Shown here: piece after piece, positions 39,905-47,849 of the stretch
Position numbering within the stretch: position 1 is the first letter of the stretch
How the letters are laid out: every line of letters begins with the position of its first letter
From: CAWHNT01 sp963830775
GTDB taxonomy: Bacteria; Pseudomonadota; Alphaproteobacteria; Geminicoccales; Geminicoccaceae
Assembly: GCA_963830775.1 (NCBI GenBank)
Contig: CAWHNT010000024.1
Coordinates: forward strand, 331,753 to 395,752
Direction: 5' to 3'
Length of the DNA: 64,000 nt
Notes under the pieces: model-generated
Databases searched by the model: none
What the model saw: the letters and a program-made list of their open reading frames with translations, nothing else
What the model was told of the DNA's origin: nothing
Program-made: the position numbers and the translations under genes

Positions 39905-42131
39905 GCGCCGACCCGCCTCTGTCCCGGCCGCTGCTCTACGGCCTGTTCTTCGTCTCGGCTTCTCGGCCCTTGTCTACCAGACCGCCTGGCAGCGCCTCCT
40001 GGGCCTGTTCAGCGGCTCCGACACGGTCTCGGCCACGATCGTGGTCGGTGCCTTCCTGCTCGGGCCTGGGCCTGGGCAGCCTGTGGGGTGCCGCCCTGGC
40101 CGACCGGCTGACGCGGCGCGGCGCCGTCGCGGCCTTCGCGCTGTGCGAGATCGGCATCGCCGTCTTCGCCGCGCTGAGCCCGACCCTCTTCTACGACCTG
40201 CTCTTCGGCGAGCTGATAGCACTCGCCCGCCGGGTCGATCTCGTGGCCGCCCTGACCTTCCTGGCCCTGCTGCCGCCGACCCTGCTCATGGGCCTGTCGC
40301 TGCCGCTGCTGGCACGGGCGATCGCGGGCCCGCTCGAGGCCGTCGCCACCGACATCGGGCTGCTCTACGGCGTCAACACGGCCGGGGCCGCGGTCGGCGC
40401 CTTCGCCGCCGGCTGGCTGCTCATCGGCACGCTGGGCTATGCCGGCACGATCTATGTCGGGTGCGGTGCTGAACCTCGCGGTGGCGGCCGGGATCTGGTT
40501 CGCCCGCCGCGGGATGCCGCCGGAGACCGCGACCGGCCGCCGCCCGGGCGGTGCTGCCCCGCTCTGGCACGCCCACCGGCAGGTTTGGACCTGGAGCGGC
40601 CTCGCCTTCCTCTCCGGCTTCCTCGTCATCGCGCTGGAGATCGTCTGGTTCCGGCTCCTGGGCGTGCTGATGCAGAGCAACGCCTACGCCTTCTCGCTGG
40701 TGCTCGCCGTGTTCCTCATGGGCGACGCGCTGGGCATCGTCGCCGGCGCCTTCCTGGCCCCGCGGGTGCGGGACCTGCGCCGCCTCTTCCTCTGCCTCCA
40801 GGGGGCGATGGCGGCCTCGGCCCTCCTGGCCGTGCTGGCGCTCCATCTCGCCCACTACGCGCTGGGCGGCTTCATCGCCTTCGAGACCGGGTACTACGAC
40901 ACCATCCCGCGCCTGCTGGCGATCATGGCGCTGACGGTGCTGATGGTGTTCCCGCCGGCCTTCCTGCTCGGCATGTCCTTCCCGATCACCCAGCGCGCGG
41001 TGCAGGACGACCCGGCCCTGGTCGGCCAGCGGGTCGGGACCATCCAGCTCTTCAACATCCTGGGGAACGCCGCCGGCGCTCTGGTCACCGGCCTCCTGCT
41101 TCCTCCACTGGCTGGGCGTCTCCGGCACGCTCCGCCTGATCGGCCTCGCCAGCCTGGCGCTCCTGCTGCCGCTCCTCCTCGCCGGCAGCCGGCGCCTGCC
41201 CGGAACGGGCCCTGGCAGCCGCCATCGCCGCCATGGTCCTCCTGCTCCCCGGCAACCAGCAGCTTTGGGGCAGGCTGCACGGTGCCCGTGAGCCTCAGCA
41301 CGCCATCGTCGCCGAGGACCGCACCGGCGTCGCCGTCTTCCGCGAGGAGAAGGAGAGGCGGCCAGGCTGGTGGATCTATATCGGCGGCCACACCCACAGC
41401 CGCATCCCTTTCCGCCCTCTCCAGGGTGCCCTGGGAGCGCTGGGCGTGCTGGTCCACCCGGACCCGCGGTCGGTGCTGATCGTCGGCCATGGTGGCGGTG
41501 CCACGCTCTACGGCGCCACCGCCAACCCGGTGACGGAGCGCATCCGGGTGATCGAGATCATCGGCCCGGTCTACGAGGTCACGCAGCGCCTGGCCGAGCG
41601 CACCGGCGATCCCGGCCTCAGCCCGCCTCCTGGCCGATCCCCGGATCGAGCGCCATGTCGGCGACGGGCGCCATGCCCTGTTCACGGACGAGCGCCGCTA
41701 CGACGTGATCGAGGCCGACGCGCTCTATCCCCACTCCTCGCATGCCGGCCTCCTGTTCTCGGCCGAGTTCTTCCGCCAGGTGCGCGGCCGCCTGAATCCC
41801 GGCGGCCTTTATGTCCAGTGGCGGGCGTCGGAGCGGACCGAGCGCACCTTCCGCGCCGTCTTTCCCTACATCGTCCGCATGGGCGACCTCGCCCTTCTCG
41901 GCAGCGACGCAGCCGATCACGGTCGACATGGCAGCCCTGGCCGCCCGCCTGCGCGGTCCCGCCGGCGACCATCTGCGGGAAGGCGGCCTCAACCCGGAGC
42001 GGGTCCTGGAGGCGATGGGCAAGCCCGAGCGGAGCTGGCTGCCGGGCGAGGACCGCCCCAGCCGCCGCCTCAATACCGACCTCTTCCCGCGCGACGAATA
42101 CTACCTCAACCACCCGATCGACGAGTTCTAG
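39901..42131 (+). pseudogene. Membrane protein fused to spermidine-synthase-like domain, many frameshifts
   Basis: A fused transporter-like and spermine/spermidine synthase-like protein. It starts MSADPPLSRPLLYGLFFVSA (ATGA overlap with der). Membrane segments follow in changing frames (LVYQTAWQRLLGLFSGSD; TFLALLPPTLLMGLSLPLL; FLVIALEIVWFRLLGVLM). After them comes the methyltransferase-like domain (SVLIVGHGGGATLYGA; LLFSAEFFRQVRGRLNPGG), ending YYLNHPIDEF. At least seven indels are needed (near 39960, 40063, 40460, 41105, 41215, 41625 and 41915). Every domain block survives, so decay is very recent or the assembly is unreliable here. Confidence 0.82.
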
Positions 42132-43463
42132 CTAGCGCTGCCAGCCGTCGGCGACGGTCACGCCCCGCGCGGCGAGCTGCCGGTGGAAGAAGCTGCCGCC
42201 GACGAGCGCCCGGGCACCGGCGCTGGCGATCGAGACCGTGAGCAGGAGGGCAATGCTCATGGTGTAGCCGCCGGTGAGCTCGAAGACCATGACGGTGGTG
42301 GAGACCGGTGCCCCGAGCACGGCCGCAGCCACGGCACCCATGCCCAGGATCACGTAGACGGTGCCGCTGGAGGCGAGGTCGGGGAAGACCGAGGCGGCGA
42401 CGATGCCGTAGGCGCCGCCGGTCATCGCACCCAGATAGAGGGCCGGCGAGAACACGCCGCCGCCGAAGCCGCAGCCCAGCGTGATCGCGGTGGCCGCCGT
42501 CTTGAGGAAGACGAGCCCGACCAGCAGGGCGAAGGGGATGCTCTGCGAGAGGGCGGCATCGGTCGTGTCGTAGCCCACGCCCAGGATCTCGGGGAAGAAC
42601 ACGCCCAGGGCACCGACGAGGACGCCGCCGGCGGCCGGCCGCAGCCAGGGCGGGACGGGCAGCCTGCCGGCGGCATGGGCGGCAGCCGTCACGCTGAGCT
42701 GGAAGAAGGCCGCCACGCCGGCCGCGACCAGGCCCAGGATGGCGAAGGCCGGCAGCTCCCAGTAGGAGGCGATCCGGAACTCCGGGACGATGAAGGCCGG
42801 GAACTCGCCGAAGACCTGCCGGCCGATGATGGCGGCGATGGCCGCCGCGATCGCGGTGGGGGCCAGCGCCGCGGCCGAGAGGCGCCCGAGCACGACCTCG
42901 TGCGCGAACAGCACGCCCGCGATCGGTGCGTTGAACGAGGCCGAGATCGCCGCTGCGACCCCGGCTGCGACGAGCGCCCCGCCCTGGCTGTCGTTGACCC
43001 GGAGCCGGCGGGTCACCGCGGCCGCGAGGCAGGCCCCCAGATGGACGACCGGTCCCTCCCGGCCGCCGCTGCCGCCGGAGCCCAGCGAGATCGCCGCCAC
43101 GACCGCGCTGAGGAGCCCGCCACGCAGGCCGAGGCGCTCCATGCCGAACGCCTGCGCCTCGATCACGTCGGCGGGCCCGCCGGGGCGCCGGCCGGGGACC
43201 AGGGCCAGGAGGATGCCGACGATCAGGCCGCCGGCCACGGGTGCGAGCAGCACGGCCGGCCACGGCGCATCGCGGGCGGCACTCGCAACCCGTTCCGACA
43301 TGGTGCCGAGCCAGGGCAGCTGGGCCGCGTTGATGCCGAGGCGGAACAGCACCGAGCCCGCGGCCGCCAGGGCGCCGATGCCCAGGGCTGCCAGCCAGAC
43401 CACCGGCTCACGCCCGTGCAGGACGGCCAGGGCATAGTGGCCGACCGGCCAGCGCCAGGGCAT
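42132..43463 (-). CDS. ClC-family chloride channel/antiporter
   Basis: Membrane protein moving chloride, often in exchange for protons. The 443-residue product has about ten to twelve helices. The selectivity-filter motifs are SGGSGGREGPVVHLGA near residue 130, the GVAAAISASFNAPIAGVLFA block and GCGFGGGVFSPALYLGAMTG. The REGP motif includes the gating Glu. No C-terminal CBS domains. It starts 13 bp after the SET-domain gene and may belong to the same operon. Confidence 0.93.
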   Translation of the reverse strand: MPWRWPVGHYALAVLHGREPVVWLAALGIGALAAAGSVLFRLGINAAQLPWLGTMSERVASAARDAPWPAVLLAPVAGGLIVGILLALVPGRRPGGPADVIEAQAFGMERLGLRGGLLSAVVAAISLGSGGSGGREGPVVHLGACLAAAVTRRLRVNDSQGGALVAAGVAAAISASFNAPIAGVLFAHEVVLGRLSAAALAPTAIAAAIAAIIGRQVFGEFPAFIVPEFRIASYWELPAFAILGLVAAGVAAFFQLSVTAAAHAAGRLPVPPWLRPAAGGVLVGALGVFFPEILGVGYDTTDAALSQSIPFALLVGLVFLKTAATAITLGCGFGGGVFSPALYLGAMTGGAYGIVAASVFPDLASSGTVYVILGMGAVAAAVLGAPVSTTVMVFELTGGYTMSIALLLTVSIASAGARALVGGSFFHRQLAARGVTVADGWQR

Positions 43464-43476
43464 GCCGGTGGCGGCG

Positions 43477-43881
43477 CTACGAGGTCACGTTCTCGATCGG
43501 CTCGAACCAGAGGTCGCAGACATAGTCGATGGTGAGCTCCTCGCCGGCCGGGATGCGGTGCCGGGCGTAGAGGCGCACGATCCAGCCCACCTCTGCATGG
43601 TCGATCCACTCCAGCCGGCAGTTGGGCTCCGGGCTGTGGTTGATCAGGCTGATCGGCCCCCAGACGATGCAGCCCTCGCCCTGGCTCTGGGGATGGGCGA
43701 AGTAGTGGCCGTGCAGGCTCGTATATTCGAGCTTGATGCAGTCCTGGTCCGTGATCATCACGCACGGATCGGTGCAGAGATGCTCGCCCTCGGCCACCTC
43801 GCGGGTGGTGACGAGACCCCGGCCCTTGGCCCCCAGCCGGCGGACCGCGATGGGCCCGCGGAACACTCCGTCTTCAGCCAT
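43477..43881 (-). CDS. SET-domain protein
   Basis: Predicted S-adenosylmethionine-dependent lysine methyltransferase. From ATG 43881 the 134-residue product is almost only a SET core: GAKGRGLVTTREVAEGEHL, then the NHS-containing INHSPEPNCRLEW and the GEELTIDYVCD motif that forms the pseudoknot and cofactor site. There is no pre- or post-SET domain. Its ATG overlaps the stop of the GNAT gene by one base. The substrate could be a protein or, given the operon, a small lysine-derived molecule; this is open. Confidence 0.9.
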   Translation of the reverse strand: MAEDGVFRGPIAVRRLGAKGRGLVTTREVAEGEHLCTDPCVMITDQDCIKLEYTSLHGHYFAHPQSQGEGCIVWGPISLINHSPEPNCRLEWIDHAEVGWIVRLYARHRIPAGEELTIDYVCDLWFEPIENVTS

Positions 43882-44360
43882 CAAGCGAGCGCCCGCACGA
43901 AGATCACCTTGCCATCCCCCGGCGAATAGAAGTCGGGCAGCTCAGCCGCGATCGCGTAGCCGCAGCGCGTGTAGAAGGCCCGGGTGGGAGCGTAGGCGGC
44001 GCTCGTCGAGGTGTCGATATAGAGCCGGCGGCCGCCCGCACAGCGTACCGCCGCCTCGACCGCCCCCATCAGCCGGCGCCCCAGTCCGCGCCCCTGCCAA
44101 GCCGGATCGACCACGATCCAGTAGAGGTCGAAGCTGCCGACGGTCCCGGCGATCGGGCCGTAGCAGGCATAGCCGGCAAGGCCATCCAGGGCGTCGGCCA
44201 TGACGAAATGGTAGCCGCTGGCCACCTCGCCCCGGGCCAGCGCCTCCTCGACCAGCTCGGCCGCGATGTCGAGCTCGGCCTCGCGGAACACGGACGTGGC
44301 CGCCGCCAGTGCCCGCACCCGTGCGGTGTCGGCGGAAACCAGCGTCGTGCGGAACTGCAT
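43881..44360 (-). CDS. GNAT-family N-acetyltransferase
   Basis: Acetyl-CoA-dependent acyltransferase. From ATG 44360 it has 159 residues; an overlapping GTG at 44366 is also possible. The acetyl-CoA site is VDPAWQGRGLGRRLMGAV (Q/RxxGxG/A), preceded by LYWIVVDP and followed by YIDTSTSAAYAPTRAFYTRC. It sits between an ATP-grasp ligase and the SET gene with overlapping stop and start codons. In known beta-lysine pathways a GNAT enzyme acetylates beta-lysine, but this protein is shorter and its substrate is unknown. Confidence 0.9.
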   Translation of the reverse strand: MQFRTTLVSADTARVRALAAATSVFREAELDIAAELVEEALARGEVASGYHFVMADALDGLAGYACYGPIAGTVGSFDLYWIVVDPAWQGRGLGRRLMGAVEAAVRCAGGRRLYIDTSTSAAYAPTRAFYTRCGYAIAAELPDFYSPGDGKVIFVRALA

Positions 44361-44362
44361 GC

Positions 44363-45385
44363 TCACGATGCGGCGCGGGCACCGATCTCCGCAACGCCGG
44401 GCGCCCGGCGCCGGGCTGCCGCAACGATCCGGCGCACGAGCTCCAGCTGGGAGAGGCCAGCCTCGTCGGCCGCGGCGACGTAGCCCGCATCGCTGCTGAG
44501 GCAGGGGTTGGCGTTGACCTCGAGCAGCCAGGGCCGGCCCGCCGTGTCGACGCGGAAGTCGATCCGGGCATAGCCCGCGAGCCCGAAGAGATCCCAGGCC
44601 TGGAGCGCCAGCGCCGTCATGAGCTGCCGCAGCGGCCCGTCGCCGGGGCGAGGGTCGAACGTGCGCGGCGTGTTGTGGTAGGCGGAGGAGGTCGGATCCC
44701 ATTTCGCGGCATAGCCGATGATCCTGGGCTCAGCCTCCAGGAAGTCCAGGAACTCCATCTCGCCCAAGGGCAGCAGCTCGGGCCCGTCCTCGCCTTCGAT
44801 CAGCGGCAGGTTGAACTCGCGTCCGTCGATGAAGCGCTCGGCGAACCAGGCGCCACCGAAGCGCTGCCGCTGCCGTGCCACCAGCGCCGGCACCTCGTCC
44901 CCCGGCACCACCGAGCCCGCATCGAGCCCGATCGAGGCATCCTCGTGCACGGACTTGACGATGAAGGGGCCAGCGGCCCCAGGCGACCAGAGGTCCGGCG
45001 TCGGCAGGCCGGCGCCGCGCATCAGGGCCTTGGCCAGGAGCTTGTTGGTCGTGGTGTAGAGGGCCGTGGCCGGGGCACCGGTATAGGCGATGCCCATCGT
45101 GTCCAGCACCTCGGCCGCCAGATGGATCAGCCGCCCCTCGCCCTGCAGCGCCTCGACCAGGTTGACCACGACCGCCGGGGCCAGGGCCCGCAGGCTGCGC
45201 AGGCGGCCGAGATCCAGCCCCAGAGGGATGCAGGTGACGCGGTAGCCCAGCCGGCGCAGCGCCGCCCCCACCTCCTCGACCTGGACCAGCGTGTCGCGCT
45301 CGTCGGGCGGGGCGTCGGGCGGGATGTTGCCGTGGATGATGGCGGCGAGCGGTCGGCGGCGGCCGACCAGCTCGAGGGCGCTCAC
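44363..45385 (-). CDS. ATP-grasp ligase, D-Ala-D-Ala ligase-like (second)
   Basis: Forms an amide bond from a carboxylate and an amine through an acyl-phosphate. The 340-residue product has the N-terminal pre-ATP-grasp domain (LAAIIHGNIPPDAPPDERDT) and ATP-binding segments (TTTNKLLAKALMRGAGLPTP; FIVKSVHEDASIGLDAGSVV). The metal-binding end is PWLLEVNANPCLSSDAGY. The EVNANP motif is standard, but the rest differs from true D-Ala-D-Ala ligase, and no mur genes surround it. It overlaps the other ligase gene by four bases. Confidence 0.9.
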   Translation of the reverse strand: MSALELVGRRRPLAAIIHGNIPPDAPPDERDTLVQVEEVGAALRRLGYRVTCIPLGLDLGRLRSLRALAPAVVVNLVEALQGEGRLIHLAAEVLDTMGIAYTGAPATALYTTTNKLLAKALMRGAGLPTPDLWSPGAAGPFIVKSVHEDASIGLDAGSVVPGDEVPALVARQRQRFGGAWFAERFIDGREFNLPLIEGEDGPELLPLGEMEFLDFLEAEPRIIGYAAKWDPTSSAYHNTPRTFDPRPGDGPLRQLMTALALQAWDLFGLAGYARIDFRVDTAGRPWLLEVNANPCLSSDAGYVAAADEAGLSQLELVRRIVAAARRRAPGVAEIGARAAS

Positions 45386-46386
45386 TCGGCGGCCCTCATC
45401 ACCGCGCCCGACACGCCCTGGCGGGTGAACGCGGCCTCCATGATGGTGCCGATCAGCTCCCGGTAGCCGATCCCCGCCTGGGTTGCCAGGATCGGCAGGT
45501 CGGAATGGGTCGGGTGCAGGCCCGGCAGGGCGTTGGCCTCGAGGAACAAGGGGGCACCGCTGCCGTCGCAGCGCAGGTCGATCCGGCCCGCATCGGCCAT
45601 GCCGAGGGCGCGGTAGGCCCGGAGCGCCACGCGCTGCGCCTCCACGGCGGTGGCATCGCGCACCAGCCGGTAGCGCACGAGCTCCTCGCAGCGCTCCTTG
45701 TTCAGATAGGAGTAGACCTCGGGCTCGGCCCCGGCCAGCAGCTCGATCTCCAGCGAGCCCAGCACCCAGGCACCCTCGCCCGTGCCCAGGATGCCCACCG
45801 TCAGCTCGCGGCCGGGGAGATAGGTCTCGACCAGCACCGGCTGGGCGTAGCGGGCGATGAGCTCGGCGCAGATCGAGCGCAGCTCGGCCCGGCTGCCGAC
45901 CTTGGAGCGCGGCGAGACGCCCTTGCCGGTCCCCTCCGCCACGGGCTTGGCGAAGAGCGGGAAGGGCAGGTCCACCGCATCCGCTTCCGCCACCCGCCGG
46001 ACCAGGGCGAACGGGGCCGTCGGCACGCCCTCGTCGCGCACCAGCCGCTTGGCCACGGCCTTGTCGAGCGTGGCCGCCATCACCAGCGGGTCGCTGAACG
46101 TGTAGGGAAGGCCGAACGCCTCCAGGAGTGCCGGGACCTGGGCCTCGCGCGAGCGGCCGGTCAGGCCCTCGGTGATGTTGAAGACGAGGTCCCAGTGCTC
46201 CCCGTCGGCGAGCCTGGCGGCCAGGGCCCGGATGCTGCCGATCCGGTCGGTGGCATAGCCCAGCGACCGGATCGCACCCTCGAGCGCCTCGATGGTGCCC
46301 TCGCTGTCGAACTCGGCGATCGCCTCGCCCGACAGGCCCAGCGCCTCGTATTCGCTGCGCAGGTCGTAGGCGAGCCCGACCCGCAT
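45382..46386 (-). CDS. ATP-grasp ligase, D-Ala-D-Ala ligase-like (first)
   Basis: The 334-residue product starts MRVGLAYDLRSEYEALGLSG and has ATP-grasp segments (TLDKAVAKRLVRDEGVPTAP; FPLFAKPVAEGTGKGVSPRS) and the metal-binding LFLEANALPGLHPTHSDLP. It is not a duplicate of the following ligase, since the two differ widely in N-terminus and substrate loop. Its ATG overlaps the stop of the aminomutase gene (TGATG). Two distinct ligases side by side suggest two successive amide bonds or a dedicated donor and acceptor pair. Confidence 0.9.
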   Translation of the reverse strand: MRVGLAYDLRSEYEALGLSGEAIAEFDSEGTIEALEGAIRSLGYATDRIGSIRALAARLADGEHWDLVFNITEGLTGRSREAQVPALLEAFGLPYTFSDPLVMAATLDKAVAKRLVRDEGVPTAPFALVRRVAEADAVDLPFPLFAKPVAEGTGKGVSPRSKVGSRAELRSICAELIARYAQPVLVETYLPGRELTVGILGTGEGAWVLGSLEIELLAGAEPEVYSYLNKERCEELVRYRLVRDATAVEAQRVALRAYRALGMADAGRIDLRCDGSGAPLFLEANALPGLHPTHSDLPILATQAGIGYRELIGTIMEAAFTRQGVSGAVMRAAE

Positions 46387-47708
46387 CAGGCGGCCCTCAC
46401 CACGACGGGCCGGGGCTCCGGGTCGTGGTAGCGGAAGAGCCGGCCCTCGAAATTGCGGAAGACCAGCTCGTCGCCCTCGCGGCCCACCAGGTATTCCGGC
46501 AGGAGCGGGATCTTCCCGCCACCTCCCGGGGCGTCGATGACGAAGTGCGGCACGGCATAGCCCGTGGTGTGGCCACGCAGGCCACGGATGATCTCCAGCC
46601 CCTTCTCCACCGGCGTGCGGAAATGGGCCGAGCCCGTGATCGGGTCGCACTGGAAGAGGTAGTAGGGCTTCACCCGCCGCATCAGCAGGCCGTGGAACAG
46701 GCGCTTGAGCACCTCCACGCTGTCGTTGATGCCGCGCAGCAGCACGGTCTGCGCCCCCAGCGGGATGCCGGCATCGGCCAGCCGCGCGCAGGCCTCGGTC
46801 ACCTCCGGCGTGAGCTCGGCCGGGTGGGTGAAGTGCAGGCTCATCCACAAGGGATGATAGCGGCGGAGCATGGAGGTGAGCTGGCGCGTCACCCGCTGCG
46901 GCAGCACCACCGGCACCTTGGTGCCGATGCGCACGAACTCGACATGGCGGATGCGCCGGAGCCGGCCCAGCAGCCACTCCAGCCGGTCGTCGCCGAGCGT
47001 CAGCGGGTCGCCGCCCGAGAGCAGCACGTCCCGGATCTCGGGATGCGCCTCGATATAGGCCAGCGCCCGCTCCCACTGGCCGTAGCCGAAATGGTACTCG
47101 CCGCCGGTCTCCCCCACCATCCGCGAGCGGGTGCAGTAGCGGCAATAGGTCGAGCAGAAAGCGGTGGTGAGGAAGAGCACGCGGTCCGGATAGCGATGCA
47201 CCAGCCCCGGCGCACCGGAATGCTCATCTTCGGCCAGGGGATCGTCCGCCTCCCCCGGCGAGCGCAGATATTCCGCACCGGTCGGGATATGGGTGCGCCG
47301 CAGCGGCTCCTGGGCATCGTCCAGGCCCATCAGCGAGGCGTAATAGGGCGTGATGCCGACCGGCAGGGAGCCCTCGTGGCGACGGATGGCCGAGCGCTCG
47401 TCCGCCGAGAGCTGGAACACGCGCTCGAGCTCGGCCAGCGTGCGCAGACGGCTGCGCGCCTGCCAGCGCCAGTCATTCCAATCCCGGATACTTGCCTGTG
47501 GAAAGAAACGGCGGCGGAACGCTTGAGCCTCGGGACTGCGCGGAAAACCATCGCGCCGCCCGGGCCGCCGCGGAGCGCCGTTGCTCCCGTCCGGCGTCCC
47601 GGCAGCGGCGCGAGCATTGGAATCAACAGCTTGTCGCGTCGTGGCTGCCGGCGTGGGCGGCTCCGTACTCGGAGGGACATAGTCCCTCCCCGGATCGAGC
47701 TCGAGCAT
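46386..47708 (-). CDS. KamA-family lysine 2,3-aminomutase-like radical SAM enzyme
   Basis: Predicted to move the alpha-amino group of lysine, or a relative, to the beta position. The 440-residue product has the radical SAM cluster motif FCSTYCRYC (Cys 185, 189, 192) and SGGDPLTL. The PLP lysine is in APGGGGKIPL. Both Asp residues that in lysine aminomutase bind the substrate side-chain amine appear conserved (QCDPITG and VIDAPGG). It lacks the C-terminal Cys-rich zinc tail of clostridial enzymes and has a 55-residue Pro/Ala-rich N-terminal extension. ATG 47708 has AAGGGGG upstream. First gene of a five-gene overlapping operon. Confidence 0.92.
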   Translation of the reverse strand: MLELDPGRDYVPPSTEPPTPAATTRQAVDSNARAAAGTPDGSNGAPRRPGRRDGFPRSPEAQAFRRRFFPQASIRDWNDWRWQARSRLRTLAELERVFQLSADERSAIRRHEGSLPVGITPYYASLMGLDDAQEPLRRTHIPTGAEYLRSPGEADDPLAEDEHSGAPGLVHRYPDRVLFLTTAFCSTYCRYCTRSRMVGETGGEYHFGYGQWERALAYIEAHPEIRDVLLSGGDPLTLGDDRLEWLLGRLRRIRHVEFVRIGTKVPVVLPQRVTRQLTSMLRRYHPLWMSLHFTHPAELTPEVTEACARLADAGIPLGAQTVLLRGINDSVEVLKRLFHGLLMRRVKPYYLFQCDPITGSAHFRTPVEKGLEIIRGLRGHTTGYAVPHFVIDAPGGGGKIPLLPEYLVGREGDELVFRNFEGRLFRYHDPEPRPVVVRAA

Positions 47709-47849
47709 CAAGGCCCCCTTGCCTTGATTTGGGGCCGGCAGTCCCGGAGGGCCGCCCGGCCACGTTGGGGCAGTGCTTATAGCGTGCTCGATCAGCCCAT
47801 CAAGGCCGAATGCAACGTTGATGAAGCTTTTTTACTTGAAAGTTGCATG

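Noticed and set aside
37294..41139. A 1281-residue open frame spanning prfB, der and the following gene
   Set aside because: A chance union of true prfB codons with out-of-frame der and membrane protein sequence. The individual genes have proper starts and motifs.
44363..46386. True cell-wall D-Ala-D-Ala ligases (ddl)
   Set aside because: Two divergent copies lie together with kamA-like, GNAT and SET genes and no mur or fts genes, so a dedicated non-cell-wall role is more likely, though not proven.
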